Assembly (NCBI GenBank): GCA_041389725.1
Contig: JAWKRG010000003.1
Location: 1,240,001 to 1,304,000, forward strand
Source: Polyangiaceae bacterium
GTDB lineage: Bacteria; Myxococcota_A; Polyangia; Polyangiales; Polyangiaceae
Direction of reading: 5' to 3'
DNA: 64,000 nt
Below are positions 8,553 to 18,901 of the stretch, piece by piece. The notes below the pieces were generated by a model. The model searched no databases. It was not told the DNA's origin and saw only the letters and a program-made list of their open reading frames with translations. Numbering within the stretch: position 1 is the first letter of the stretch; each line of letters opens with the position of its first letter. Made by a program: the position numbers and the translations under genes.

Positions 8553-9326
8553 GTGACCGCCTTCGATGCCTCACACTTCGAGCGCGAACGCGAGCGCCGC
8601 GGTCTCGTCCTCGGACGACCCTTGCGCGCCGTCGAGACCACGGCGTCCACCAACGACGACGCCATGGCCGCAGCCCGCGCCGGCGCAGCTCACGGAGCCA
8701 CTTTCGTCGCGGACTTCCAGAGCGCTGGACGAGGCCGCGGCGGCAATCGCTGGCAGGCCGCTCCCGGTGACGCGCTGCTCTGCAGCGTGCTCTTGCGCCC
8801 GCGTCTATCCTTGGCGCGCGCGCCACTGCTCACTCTCGGCGTGGGTTTGGCGGTGCGCGCCGCCGTCGCAAGCTTGGACTCGCGCCTCGACGTCGGCGTG
8901 AAGTGGCCCAACGACGTCTGGGCCGACGGGCGCAAGCTGGCCGGCATCCTGCTCGAAAGCACCAGTGCCGGCGATCGACTCAGTGCCATCGTGGTGGGCG
9001 TCGGCTTGAATGTGTCGACCACCTCGTTCCCCGCCGAGCTGCCTTCGGCGGTTTCACTCGCTCAGCTTGGCGCGCGAACGTCACGTGAAGAGCTGCTGGC
9101 GCACATCCTCGCAGGCATCGAAGCACGCACCGCGACCCTCGAAGCGGGTGATCACGAGGCCATCATCTCCGAACTGCGCGTCCACGACGTGCTCATCGAC
9201 CGCGCGATTCGAGTCGATGGCGCAGCGGGCGTCGCGAAGGGTTTCTCCTCTGTGGGGGAACTCCTGCTGCAGACCGCCACGGGCCTTCGCCCCATCCTCG
9301 CCGGCCACGTGGAACTCGTGTCCTGA
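8553..9326 (+). CDS. birA: biotin-[acetyl-CoA-carboxylase] ligase
   Basis: 257 residues from the GTG at 8553, the first good start after the nadC stop. It activates biotin with ATP and transfers it to the biotin carboxyl carrier protein. Catalytic-domain motifs are clear: STNDDAM, the biotinyl-AMP loop GRGRGGNRW, KWPNDVW, and KLAGILLE followed by VGVGLNV. The small C-terminal SH3-like domain is present. There is no N-terminal helix-turn-helix, so this is a group I enzyme that cannot act as the biotin-operon repressor. It sits in an apparent nadC-birA operon. Confidence 0.93.
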   Translation: MTAFDASHFERERERRGLVLGRPLRAVETTASTNDDAMAAARAGAAHGATFVADFQSAGRGRGGNRWQAAPGDALLCSVLLRPRLSLARAPLLTLGVGLAVRAAVASLDSRLDVGVKWPNDVWADGRKLAGILLESTSAGDRLSAIVVGVGLNVSTTSFPAELPSAVSLAQLGARTSREELLAHILAGIEARTATLEAGDHEAIISELRVHDVLIDRAIRVDGAAGVAKGFSSVGELLLQTATGLRPILAGHVELVS

Positions 9327-9415
9327 GTTCATGGTCCGTTGTCGAAAGTCAGGCGCGCGCGTGGCCAAGTGCGCCAACGCTTCTCAGCCGTCATTTGCTT
9401 TGGGTCTCGTGACGG

Positions 9416-9433
9416 GGCGACGCAGACGTCGCC
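9416..9433. terminator. possible bidirectional hairpin terminator
   Basis: A perfect 7-bp stem (GGCGACG/CGTCGCC) with a CAGA loop lies between the convergent birA and LTD-lipoprotein genes. There is no T-run, so termination is only plausible. Confidence 0.3.
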
Positions 9434-9501
9434 TCCCACGCATGCCGTCGGATCCGCGCTTCAATCCTTGGCCGTCTGCGTGGTCCCACCAAGGTAGCGC
9501 G

Positions 9502-10530
9502 CTAATTCTGCGCTTTGGGCGTCAAGGTGTGGGTCGCGACGAAGTCGCTGCCGCACAGGTTCGTGTCGGTGCCGTTGGGCGTTCGCGCGAGGGCTTGGCT
9601 CGAGGTGGGAGTCGGCGCGAGGGATGTCGCGACGATAACCATGTCATCTGGGAAGCCGTCAGAGTTCGGGCTGCCGTAGACCACTGTGTCGATCACGTTG
9701 TTCTGGCCATCCACGAGACGGATGGCGTCGGCGCTACCGCTCGCGTTGCCCATGTTCAGTGCCGTCTGCTTCTTGAAGTCGGCGAAAGCCACGTTGCTGC
9801 CGCCGATCACGATGTAGCCACCTGCCGGAATGCTGGCGCCGTTCGGAAGAGTGAAGGTGACCTGGAAGGGCAGCGACGTGGCGGACTCGATGGACCATCC
9901 GGCCACATTCGTCGTCGTGCATCCGGCGTTGTAGAGTTCGATCCACTCGTTGCCGGCGTCGCTGCTCGGGGGATTGGGCACGAACTCGTTGATCACGACA
10001 CCACCCGAGCATCCCCCAGTGCCACCGCTCGACGCGCCGCCGCTCGAGGCACCACCGCTCGACGCGCCGCCGCTCGAGGCACCACCGCTCGAGGCACCAC
10101 CGCTCGAGGCACCGCCGGTTGCAGCTCCGCCGGTTCCCCCGCTCGAAGCTCCGCCGGTTCCGCCGCTCGAGGCGCCGCCCGTTGCAGCTCCGCCGGTTCC
10201 GCCGCTCGACGTGCCGCCGGTTGCAGCTCCGCCGGTTCCACCGCTGGACGTGCCGCCTGTGCCGGCACTTCCGGACGCACCGCTCGCTCCCGCTGCGGCT
10301 CCGGCACCCCCGGTTCCTGCTGCAGCGCCCGCGCCGCTGCTGCCGGACGCGCCTCCCGTCGCCGAAGTGCCTCCAGTTCCCGTTGCACCGAAGCCACCGG
10401 TCGCTCCGAAGCCCCCGCTTCCACCGCCGAAGCCCGAGCTCCCGCCGGAACCGAGACCCGAATCGTCATCGGACGAGCAGGCCAGCGACACGAGCAGCGG
10501 AGCGCACAACAAGAAAAGGGCGGTTTTCAT
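9502..10530 (-). CDS. lipoprotein with lamin-tail domain and Gly/Ser/Ala linker
   Basis: 342 residues. The signal peptide ends in LVSLAC with lipidated Cys18, followed by Ser. About 155 residues of GGTSSGGTGGAAT-type low-complexity linker follow. The C-terminal half (from about residue 175) is a lamin-tail (LTD) domain: VVINEFVPN, GNEWIELYNAG, a GYIVIGG strand and RLVDGQNNVIDTVVYG. LTD modules occur on bacterial surface proteins and secreted nucleases, but no catalytic domain is attached here. The long flexible linker would hold the domain away from the membrane. It is convergent with birA and divergent from the next lipoprotein gene. Confidence 0.87.
   Translation of the reverse strand: MKTALFLLCAPLLVSLACSSDDDSGLGSGGSSGFGGGSGGFGATGGFGATGTGGTSATGGASGSSGAGAAAGTGGAGAAAGASGASGSAGTGGTSSGGTGGAATGGTSSGGTGGAATGGASSGGTGGASSGGTGGAATGGASSGGASSGGASSGGASSGGASSGGASSGGTGGCSGGVVINEFVPNPPSSDAGNEWIELYNAGCTTTNVAGWSIESATSLPFQVTFTLPNGASIPAGGYIVIGGSNVAFADFKKQTALNMGNASGSADAIRLVDGQNNVIDTVVYGSPNSDGFPDDMVIVATSLAPTPTSSQALARTPNGTDTNLCGSDFVATHTLTPKAQN
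10010..10476. repeat. low-complexity coding repeat (Gly/Ser/Ala linker)
   Basis: Tandem, imperfect 12-18-bp units such as CCGCTCGAGGCACCA encode the GGASS/GGTGG linker of the LTD lipoprotein. The most regular part is at 10015-10130. Such units can expand or contract by slippage. Confidence 0.6.
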
Positions 10531-10606
10531 GCCGAAGGCCTACGCGCTCGCGTCCCCAGACGCAAGTCCGAGACCTGGCGTGCCCTCGTCTACCCGAGCA
10601 CGTACA

Positions 10607-11773
10607 ATGACGCGCATGACCAAGGGGACCGGATTCGCGCTCGGGCTCGTCGCACTGGCTTCCTTGTACGCTGCGTGCGGGAGTGACGATGCGGGCGGCG
10701 GTAAGGGAGGAAGTGGGGGCAGTAGCGGTGCGAGCGGCGGCAGCGGCACGGGAGCGGCGGGCAGCGGTGGCGCGAGCGGCGCCGGCGCCTCTGGCGCCAG
10801 CGGCGGCGCGAGCGGCGCTGGTGCACTGAGCGGCAGCGGCGGCGCCATTGCGGACGCAAGCGCGGACACCAGCGTGGACGCCGCCACGGACGCACCAGCG
10901 GACGTCGATCTGGCCGATGGTTTCGTGAACTTGGCCGCGTGTGCCGTGTACGTGTCGGCCTACACGAACAAGTTTAAAGAGTGCACCGCGGGTGCCGCGG
11001 TGGCCATGGGCACACAAACCCAGGAGCGCGTCGTGGAGCGCTGCGCCCTGGAACTCGCGGCTCCCGGTACGAGCGCGACTTTGAACGACTTGAACGCCTG
11101 CTCCGCAACCCTTCAGGCACAGAGCTGCGCGACCTTCATGGCCAAGCCGCTCTCGGCGTGCGTCGCCGATCCGACCTCGCCCTTTTGCACTCGGATCGAT
11201 CCCGCCCTTTTGGGGTGCTCGCCTCCCGCAGGCACCTTGACGAATGGCGCAGCCTGCTTCGCGCACCTGCAGTGTCAAAGCAACTACTGCAAGGGCGACG
11301 CCTCCGGCTGCGGCGTGTGCGCGTCACGAGCCTCGGTCGGCGGCAAGTGCGCTCAAGATGCGGACTGCAACCTCGGGCTGGCGTGTTTCAAAAACGGCTG
11401 CGTCACACCGGTGGCCGCGAGCCAAGCCTGCATCGCCAGTGGCACTCCCTGTGCCTACGGCAATAGCTGCTCAGGTGGCCTGTGCCAGCCTTGGCGCACG
11501 CTAGGCCAAATCTGCGGCGGTGCGGTAGGCTGTGACGCACGTCGTGGGCTGGCGTGCAGCGCCGGAACCTGCGTCAACGTCAAGCTGGTAAAGGCCGGCT
11601 CGAGCTGTGCCGCAGCGCCGCTGGTGCGGTGCTACGACGAAAGCGACTGCAGCGCTGGGAGTTGCGTGGCCCACAACGGTGATGGCACGTCCTGCGGCGC
11701 TGCGGGCTGCATGACGTTCTCGTCGTGCCGCGCTGGTTCCTGCGTGCGGGACAACCCGGGCTACTGCTTGTAG
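10607..11773 (+). CDS. cysteine-rich secreted lipoprotein
   Basis: 388 residues from the ATG at 10607 (in-frame ATG alternative at 10616). The signal peptide ends in LYAAC with Cys24 as the lipidation site. A Gly/Ser/Ala linker and an Asp/Ala-rich stretch (ADTSVDAATDAPADVD) follow. The rest is a cysteine-rich domain with regularly spaced pairs (CQSNYC, CGVC, CAQDADC, CYDESDC), typical of myxobacterial disulfide-rich extracellular lipoproteins of unknown role. The stop at 11773 abuts the stop of the convergent sigma-54 activator gene. Confidence 0.85.
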   Translation: MTRMTKGTGFALGLVALASLYAACGSDDAGGGKGGSGGSSGASGGSGTGAAGSGGASGAGASGASGGASGAGALSGSGGAIADASADTSVDAATDAPADVDLADGFVNLAACAVYVSAYTNKFKECTAGAAVAMGTQTQERVVERCALELAAPGTSATLNDLNACSATLQAQSCATFMAKPLSACVADPTSPFCTRIDPALLGCSPPAGTLTNGAACFAHLQCQSNYCKGDASGCGVCASRASVGGKCAQDADCNLGLACFKNGCVTPVAASQACIASGTPCAYGNSCSGGLCQPWRTLGQICGGAVGCDARRGLACSAGTCVNVKLVKAGSSCAAAPLVRCYDESDCSAGSCVAHNGDGTSCGAAGCMTFSSCRAGSCVRDNPGYCL

Positions 11774-13090
<1,317 letters not shown>

Positions 13091-13099
13091 CTGATGTGC

Positions 13100-13113
13100 T
13101 TTGCATAAGCAAA
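13100..13113. promoter_or_regulatory. candidate enhancer site for the divergent activator
   Basis: The inverted repeat TTTGC-ATAA-GCAAA lies in an AT-rich patch in otherwise GC-rich DNA. It is about 58 bp upstream of the sigma-54-like promoter of yqiJK, a normal enhancer distance. Confidence 0.4.
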
Positions 13114-13171
13114 ATCAATCTACTGCTCGGGCCGGCACCCAGCCAGCGCGGCTTCTCCAACGAAAGGCGCA

Positions 13172-13187
13172 CGGCACGGCCTTCGCA
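13172..13187 (+). promoter_or_regulatory. sigma-54-like promoter of yqiJK
   Basis: CGGCACGGCCTTCGCA matches the consensus TGGCAC-R-N4-TTGCW at 12 of 12 defined positions except two: C for T at the first, and C for T in TTGC. GG and GC are correctly spaced. The predicted start of transcription is near 13197, just before the AGGAGG ribosome-binding site. Confidence 0.48.
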
Positions 13188-13210
13188 ATGGCCATCTTCA
13201 GGAGGTCGTC

Positions 13211-13861
13211 GTGAACCCGCTCGCCTGGAACAACCTAGTCTTTCTGATCCCCATCGCCTTGGCTGTCGTTCTGATGTTCGGCTCGGCGACGGGGCTATCG
13301 GAATTCGGTGCCGATGTGGATGTGGATGCGGACGTCAACGTCGACGCGGATGCAGACATGGACGCGGACGCCGACGCCGACGCGGACACCGAGCACGACG
13401 CTGACGGTGGCTATTCGGTGCTGACGCTCCTGGGAGTTGGCAAAGTCCCGCTCTCCTTGCTGCTGATGACGGCGCTGTTTCTATTCGGCGGCATCGGACT
13501 CTGCACCAGCACCATCCTGTCGCCGGTGCTCGGAGGAAATCTTGCCGGCGTCGTGGCTCTGACTGGTGCCGTCGTAGGTGCCGCAGTGCTCACCGGCGTG
13601 GTGGCGCGGATCGTGGCGCGAGTGCTGCCTTCCACCGAAACCTACGCCGGCGACGAGCTGGATCTGGTGGGCTGCACGGGAGTGGCGCTGCTGGACATCG
13701 GCGAAAGCTTCGGCGTGGCGCACGTGGCCGATGACGGCGGTGCGCTGATGAAGATCCGCTGCCGCACCTACGAAGGCCGCATCGAGAAGGGGGCTGCGGT
13801 GCTGGTCACCGAGCTCGACCCCGAGAGCCACGTGTTCACCGTGGAAAAGAGCCCCGTCTGA
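13211..13861 (+). CDS. YqiJ-like inner-membrane OB-fold protein
   Basis: 216 residues from the GTG at 13211, which has a strong AGGAGG ribosome-binding site. Membrane segments are near 8-25, 75-98 and 107-135. The C-terminal ~75 residues form an NfeD/YqiJ-type OB fold (ELDLVGCTGVALLD, then GRIEKGAAVLVTEL). In Escherichia coli YqiJ is encoded next to the flotillin YqiK, as here, and the pair is thought to act in membrane-domain organisation. Between helix 1 and helix 2 is an unusual Asp-rich segment (residues 34-66) of alternating Asp with Ala or Val, possibly cation-binding. The flotillin gene follows 87 bp downstream. Confidence 0.86.
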   Translation: MNPLAWNNLVFLIPIALAVVLMFGSATGLSEFGADVDVDADVNVDADADMDADADADADTEHDADGGYSVLTLLGVGKVPLSLLLMTALFLFGGIGLCTSTILSPVLGGNLAGVVALTGAVVGAAVLTGVVARIVARVLPSTETYAGDELDLVGCTGVALLDIGESFGVAHVADDGGALMKIRCRTYEGRIEKGAAVLVTELDPESHVFTVEKSPV

Positions 13862-13948
13862 ACCTGACCAAGGCAGCCCATCGCTGCTCGGGATGCGCCC
13901 GAATGCTGCGAAACGGCTGCAAAACGCCCGACTAACGGGAGGTGTGTG

Positions 13949-15805
13949 ATGACCATCGTGCTGCTCTGCGTTCTTTCAACCCTGCTTCTGGCGGGCCCCT
14001 TCGCGGCCAGCGCGTTGGGGCATCCGCTGGACCCGCTGACCAACGTGATCCTCACGGCCAGTGGGATCTTCACCTTCGTGTTGACGGCGGTAGTGCTGAT
14101 CGTCACCAAGCTGTACCAAAAGACCAAGGCTTCGGAAGCATTCGTGCGCACCGGCGCCGGTGGTGTGAAGGTCATCCGTGACGGAGGCGCGCTGATCGTC
14201 CCGGTGATGCACGAACTGATCCGCGTCAGCCTCCAGACGCTGAAGCTGGAGGTGGTGCGCGAGAATCAGGACGCGCTGATCACCCAGGACAAGCTGCGGG
14301 CGGACATCCGCGCGGAGTTCTTCGTGCGGGTGCAGCCGGACCGAGACAGCATCTTGCAGGCCGCGCGCTCCCTGGGCGACTGCATGCAGGACCGTCAGGC
14401 GGTGAAAGCCGTGGTAGAGGACAAGCTCGTGAGCGCGTTGCGCACTGCGGCTGCCAGCAAGACCCTCGAACAGCTGAACTCGGAACGTGACGAGTTCTCG
14501 AGTGAGGTGATGAAGCTGTTGGCCGAGGACCTGCGGTCCAACGGACTGGTGCTGGAGACCGTGACCATTTCCAAGCTCGACCAGACGGACGAGCAGTACC
14601 TGAAGGCGGAGAACATTTTCGATGCCCAAGGGCGCAGGAAGATCGCGGAGATCACTCAGCTGAACCTCACCGAGCGCAACCGCCTGGTGCGCGCCGGCGA
14701 GCAGGCCCGCAAGGAGCAAGACGTCCAGACCCGGCGTCAGGTGCTCGATTTCGAGCGCCAAGAAGCCGAAGCGCAGGCCCGGCAGCAGGCCGAAATCCAA
14801 AAGATCGAGGCCGACGCCGCTCGCGAAGCGGAGGAGAAGCGCATCCTAGCCGAGCGCGAGGTGCTGCTCGCGGGCATCGCCAAGACCAAGGACCTCGAGC
14901 TCGCCACGCGCCTGCAGCAACAGGCCATCGAGGTGGCGGAGCGCGAGAAGCAACAGCGCATTGCCATGGCCGAGAAGGACCGGGCGGCAGCCGAGCGGGA
15001 GCTGGCGACCGCGGAAGCCGAGCGGGAGCGCGCTCGGCAGATGGTGGAGACCGTGCGCGTGACCGAGGAGGCCAATCGTCAGAAAGAGAAACAAGTCATC
15101 GATGCCCAAGCTCTGGCCGAGCAAATGTTCGTGGCGGAGCAGCGCAAGGCGGACGCCGACGCCTATGGTCGGCAGAAGCAAGCCGACGCGCAGAAAGCCG
15201 CGGCGGATGCCGAAGCCGAAGCCATTCGCAAGAGAGCCCAGGCGGACGCGGAGGCCGAACAAGCCCGCGCGGCGGGTGAGCGTGCTCGCGCCATGGTTCC
15301 CGTGGACGTGCGCAAGGCAGAGCTCGCCGTGGAGAAGGATCGCATTCAGAACGTCGTGAAGGCCGAGCTGGAAGCTCGGGAAAAGCACGGCAAGGTCGCT
15401 CAGGAGTTCGAGATCGCAAAGCTCCGCGTTGAAGCGGAGAAGGAGGTTCGGATCGCCACCGCCCACGCCCAGGCCAGCCTGTTCACCAAGATGCAAGCGA
15501 ACCTGTACGGCACCACGGCGGACGTGGAAAAACTGATGACATCACTGCTCGCTGGACAACGTGTCGCAACGACTCTCGGTGGGTTCTTCGACACCGCCGA
15601 CGACAAGACCCTGGGCGCAGCCCTGGGTCTGATGGACAGTGTGCAGGGCATTGCCACCGCCGCGCGGGACCGCCTGGCGAGCCCGCCGGTGGCGCAGGCT
15701 CCGGCTCCTGCGCCAGATCCGGAACCGGAACGCATCGTGCCCGGCATCGAGTTCGACGAGGGTCGAGCTCTTGGCGGGCGAGTGAACTCAGGCTGGCGAG
15801 AGTGA
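13949..15805 (+). CDS. flotillin-family protein (YqiK-like)
   Basis: 618 residues from the ATG at 13949, which is well spaced from GGGAGG at 13938-13943 (an overlapping GTG at 13946 is too close). An N-terminal hydrophobic segment and a second one (VILTASGIFTFVLTAVVLIV) precede an SPFH/band-7 domain (KVIRDGGALIVPVMHELI). A very long Glu/Ala/Arg/Lys coiled coil follows (about 235-520), then a C-terminal flotillin region. Flotillins oligomerise on the inner membrane and scaffold lipid microdomains. It is co-transcribed with yqiJ-like and ends at a strong terminator. Confidence 0.93.
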   Translation: MTIVLLCVLSTLLLAGPFAASALGHPLDPLTNVILTASGIFTFVLTAVVLIVTKLYQKTKASEAFVRTGAGGVKVIRDGGALIVPVMHELIRVSLQTLKLEVVRENQDALITQDKLRADIRAEFFVRVQPDRDSILQAARSLGDCMQDRQAVKAVVEDKLVSALRTAAASKTLEQLNSERDEFSSEVMKLLAEDLRSNGLVLETVTISKLDQTDEQYLKAENIFDAQGRRKIAEITQLNLTERNRLVRAGEQARKEQDVQTRRQVLDFERQEAEAQARQQAEIQKIEADAAREAEEKRILAEREVLLAGIAKTKDLELATRLQQQAIEVAEREKQQRIAMAEKDRAAAERELATAEAERERARQMVETVRVTEEANRQKEKQVIDAQALAEQMFVAEQRKADADAYGRQKQADAQKAAADAEAEAIRKRAQADAEAEQARAAGERARAMVPVDVRKAELAVEKDRIQNVVKAELEAREKHGKVAQEFEIAKLRVEAEKEVRIATAHAQASLFTKMQANLYGTTADVEKLMTSLLAGQRVATTLGGFFDTADDKTLGAALGLMDSVQGIATAARDRLASPPVAQAPAPAPDPEPERIVPGIEFDEGRALGGRVNSGWRE

Positions 15806-15810
15806 ACCCA

Positions 15811-15839
15811 GGCCGGCGAGGGATCTTCCCTCGCCGGCC
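15811..15839 (+). terminator. hairpin terminator of the yqiJK operon
   Basis: A perfect 12-bp GC-rich stem (GGCCGGCGAGGG and its complement) with a 5-nt ATCTT loop lies 5 bp after the flotillin stop codon. A pyrimidine-rich CTCTCTCTTCC run follows. Confidence 0.75.
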
Positions 15840-16050
15840 CTCTCTCTTCCACTTGCATCGGGTTTCCCACCTACGTCACCCCGTTTGGCGCGATGTGGAG
15901 ACGCTGTGGCGCATTCAGTCAAGCCGCAGGCGGAGATGTCCGCAGGCAGCGCGCGTAAGATCACTCAATCTCTTGGAGCCAGCCGCCGCCCACGGCCGGT
16001 GCCGCTTCGTCATCGAGTCCTTGGGCGTCCCCGCAGGGAAGATCATCATC

Positions 16051-17163
16051 ATGCGCGTACACGCTTTCATCTTTGCCGTGCTCTCTTTGACCGCGGCTTG
16101 CAGCTCATCGAAGGGGTCGGGCGGCGGGGCGACGGGAGGCACCGCGGGCGCCGGCGCGGGTGGCACGGGTGGCGGTGGGGGCGCCAGCGGTGGAGGCGGC
16201 GTGGGCGCCAACGGCGGCGGAGGAGGAGCCGGCGCTGCCGGGACCGCTCTGCCTGCCACCACCTTCCTCTTCGAACGCCGCGTCGATGCCAACCGGGATC
16301 ACCTGATTGCCATGGACTACGCGACGGGGCAGGAACGCATCGTCTCCACCTTGGTTCAACCCAACTCCGACGGTTGGAACATCGACGGCGTCGCCGTCTC
16401 CCCGGATCGCACGCGCATCGTCCTAGCGTCGCCCTACGGCCCTACCCAGCAAGACACGCTGACGGGCATCGCTGCCCAGCGCCTTTGGAGCATGAACACC
16501 GAGGGTGGCGACATGGTGCGCCTGACCCCCGTTTTCGAGGGCGGCGTCGACACGACCAAGATCGACGTTCGCAACCCGGTCTTCACCCCGGACGGGTTGA
16601 ACGTGTTCTACGAGTACGGCGAGTACAACGGGGGGTCTTGGTACGTCGCGCCCTGGTGGGTGGGGTCAGGGGGCAACGCCGTGCCGTCCCTGTTCCAGAC
16701 CCAGCAGAGCTGCTCGATCAACAACAACCCGGCGGTCAATCCCGTCACCGGCGACTTGCTGTTGAAACACACCGTATGCCTCCCCAGCGTCAAAGGCGGC
16801 TACTACCTGTATCCCGCCGCGGGCGGGACGCCGACCCAGCTCGTGGACGAGACGGGCTCGGACCTGCGGCGTCCGGTGTTCAGCTTCGATGGCAGCGCGT
16901 TCCTGTTCACGGCCCGCTCGAGCACCGATCAGATCCAGTCCCTCTATCTCTACCTGCTCAGCACGCAGCAGCTGGCCCTGGTGATCAGCGGGAGCCAGGG
17001 CGTGGACGTGGTCGACGGTTCGTTCGCGCCGGACAACGCCCACATCGTCTACTGCGTGAATCAGGCGGGGAGCACGAACCTGCGCTTGTTCGACTTGAGC
17101 GTCGATCCACCGGTCGACACGCCGCTCACCAGTGACGGCGCGAGCTGCAGCCCGGTGTTCTGA
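16051..17163 (+). CDS. TolB/PD40-type beta-propeller lipoprotein
   Basis: 370 residues from the ATG at 16051. The signal peptide ends LTAAC with Cys17 followed by Ser. After a ~45-residue Gly/Ala linker come repeated propeller strands: VSPDRTRIVLASP, FTPDGLNVFYEYG, FSFDGSAFLFTARS and FAPDNAHIVYCV. These are PD40/TolB-like blades. The absence of peptidase or partner domains suggests a binding protein at the outer membrane or surface. The start is chosen from the signal peptide; the open frame upstream is not protein-like. No sigma-54 element was seen in the 245-bp upstream gap. Confidence 0.86.
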   Translation: MRVHAFIFAVLSLTAACSSSKGSGGGATGGTAGAGAGGTGGGGGASGGGGVGANGGGGGAGAAGTALPATTFLFERRVDANRDHLIAMDYATGQERIVSTLVQPNSDGWNIDGVAVSPDRTRIVLASPYGPTQQDTLTGIAAQRLWSMNTEGGDMVRLTPVFEGGVDTTKIDVRNPVFTPDGLNVFYEYGEYNGGSWYVAPWWVGSGGNAVPSLFQTQQSCSINNNPAVNPVTGDLLLKHTVCLPSVKGGYYLYPAAGGTPTQLVDETGSDLRRPVFSFDGSAFLFTARSSTDQIQSLYLYLLSTQQLALVISGSQGVDVVDGSFAPDNAHIVYCVNQAGSTNLRLFDLSVDPPVDTPLTSDGASCSPVF

Positions 17164-17378
17164 GAACCGCGGGATTGAGCCCCCGGGCGGGCGACAGTCC
17201 AGGTCGGGAGCCGGAATCGGTCTTGTCCAGCGGCTCCCCTGGCAACGAGTGCTCCTCGCCCGACGGCTACCTAGCTTCGAGCGCGCGGACGCCCTTGCTC
17301 CCCGCAAAGTTGACGAGCGGCGCTAGGTTGAGGACGCTGGGAGCGAGCGGCGGGTGCCGCAGAAAGCAGGAGAATGAC

Positions 17379-18074
17379 ATGCGATCGACGTTGATCACTC
17401 TGTGCGCCGCAGGCTGTTTGCTGGTCACGATTCCGGCGAAGGCTCAGGAATTCCCGGCGCAGGGCACCTTTGCCGTGGGCGCCGAACGGCTTTTCGGTTT
17501 CGCGCACACCACCATCAAGACGGAGATCGACACCCCGGCGGGCACCGCCGAGAGCGACACGACGAGCGACACCTTCTTCTTTCTCGGCTCCATCGACGGC
17601 ACCCCCTGGGTCGCCCCGCGCATCGGCTTCGACTACTTCATCATCGATTCCCTGAGCCTGGGCGGATCCCTGACCTACGTCAGCGACTCCCGAGAGACGG
17701 ACAACACGCAGCCCAACGGCAACACGAACCGTGGCCCAGACGTGGACGACAGCGCGATCCTATTCGCCCCGCGCGTGGGCTACGCCTACATGTTCAGCGA
17801 GGTGGTCGGCATCTGGCCGCGCGGCGGCCTCAGCTACGTGAGCGGCAAGCACAAGGAGGACGACAACGAGGATAGCTTCCACAACTTGGCGCTTTCCCTG
17901 GAGGCCATGCTCGTCATCGCGCCGGTGCCCCACGCCGGTTTCCTCGTGGGCCCCACCTTGGACTTCCCCTTCGTCGGATCAGGAGAGCGTGACAACGGCC
18001 AGCAGAAGACGGACATCGACAAGTACCGCATCACGACCATCGGCCTGCAGGCGGGCATGTTCGTGTGGTTCTGA
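17379..18074 (+). CDS. predicted outer-membrane beta-barrel protein, unknown
   Basis: 231 residues from the ATG at 17379, with an AGGAG ribosome-binding site just upstream. The cleavable signal peptide ends in AKAQ. Mature strands alternate polar and hydrophobic residues (GTFAVGAERLFGF, RIGFDYFIIDSLSLGGSLTY, ILFAPRVGYAYMF) and the chain ends in a Phe (AGMFVWF), as outer-membrane barrels usually do. Size fits an 8-stranded barrel of the OmpW/outer-membrane-protein-beta-barrel kind. Acidic loops (HKEDDNEDS) would face outward. No specific substrate can be inferred. Confidence 0.75.
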   Translation: MRSTLITLCAAGCLLVTIPAKAQEFPAQGTFAVGAERLFGFAHTTIKTEIDTPAGTAESDTTSDTFFFLGSIDGTPWVAPRIGFDYFIIDSLSLGGSLTYVSDSRETDNTQPNGNTNRGPDVDDSAILFAPRVGYAYMFSEVVGIWPRGGLSYVSGKHKEDDNEDSFHNLALSLEAMLVIAPVPHAGFLVGPTLDFPFVGSGERDNGQQKTDIDKYRITTIGLQAGMFVWF

Positions 18075-18092
18075 GCGCCGCCCGGGCTTGGT

Positions 18093-18130
18093 GGGCCCCC
18101 GGGCGGGCGGCAGCCCGCGTTTGGGGGCCC
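18093..18130. terminator. possible terminator hairpin
   Basis: GGGCCCCC (18093-18100) and GGGGGCCC (18123-18130) form a GC-only outer stem around a smaller CGGGC/GCCCG hairpin. It is 19 bp after the barrel gene stop. No T-run is present. Confidence 0.35.
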
Positions 18131-18253
18131 CCGCGGCCCCCAACGTGGCGGCGGATCATCCAAGGACCGACAGATGCGACCCACCATCGACCCGTGGCGG
18201 GGCCGCGGGCCGTGGGGCGTGAGCGAGTGCGGGGGCACCCAATCCAAATTGGA

Positions 18254-18793
18254 TCAGGCGGCGCGCAGGGTTTCTTCGCACGCGGGTTGCGTAGGCGCTA
18301 GGGCTTCGCGAAGCATGCGGCGACCGCGGAACAGGCGACTCATCACGGTGCCCACCGGAATGCTCAGCGCCTCGGCGGCGTCGCGATAGCTGCGCTCGTC
18401 CAGATCGACCAAGCGCACGACGTCACCAAAGGCGGGCGGGAGTTGTCCGAGGGCGTGCGCCACGGAAGGACTCAGGGCTTCCATGGCGACGGGCGCATCG
18501 CGGTGAGTCCAGGCGCAGGGATCGGTTGTCAAGACTTCCAGGGCGCGGCGTTCGCGCTTCAGCCGGCGGCAGCGCGTCACGAACACGCTGAACAGCACTT
18601 GCTGCACCCAAGCGCGAAGGTTCGTTCCGGGGACGTAGCTCGACTCGAAGCGCAGGGCGCGCTCCACCGTGTCCTGGACCAGATCGTGAGCGTCCGTGCG
18701 GTTCAGGCACAGCTTGAGCGCTCGAGCGCGCAGCGCGGGAAGGTGTTCCGTGATTTCGTCGCGCATGGTTCGAGCGGGGCTTTCCGTGGGCAT
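18254..18793 (-). CDS. ECF-type RNA polymerase sigma factor
   Basis: 179 residues from the ATG at 18793, which has GGAGG 6 nt upstream and was preferred to an upstream ATG at 18817. Region 2 is visible as DAHDLVQDTVERALR followed by TNLRAWVQQVLFSVF. Region 4 contains LDERSYRDAAEALSIPVGTVMSRLFRGRRMLRE, the usual helix-turn-helix. No anti-sigma gene is adjacent: the upstream gene on this strand is nnr-operon material and the downstream neighbour is convergent. Regulation is therefore likely transcriptional or through a distant anti-sigma factor. Confidence 0.92.
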   Translation of the reverse strand: MPTESPARTMRDEITEHLPALRARALKLCLNRTDAHDLVQDTVERALRFESSYVPGTNLRAWVQQVLFSVFVTRCRRLKRERRALEVLTTDPCAWTHRDAPVAMEALSPSVAHALGQLPPAFGDVVRLVDLDERSYRDAAEALSIPVGTVMSRLFRGRRMLREALAPTQPACEETLRAA

Positions 18794-18901
18794 TGATGTC
18801 CTCCGTCCGCTGCCCATCGCAAGGGCCGTGCCAGCCCTCGTCTAGGCAAAATCCACGTATTTCCCGGGGATCCGCGCGTCCGTAGGGACGCAGGTCGCGT
18901 G

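Noticed and set aside
10015..10260. CRISPR-like regular repeats
   Set aside because: The units are 12-18 bp, imperfect, without unique spacers, and in frame with a Gly/Ser/Ala linker.
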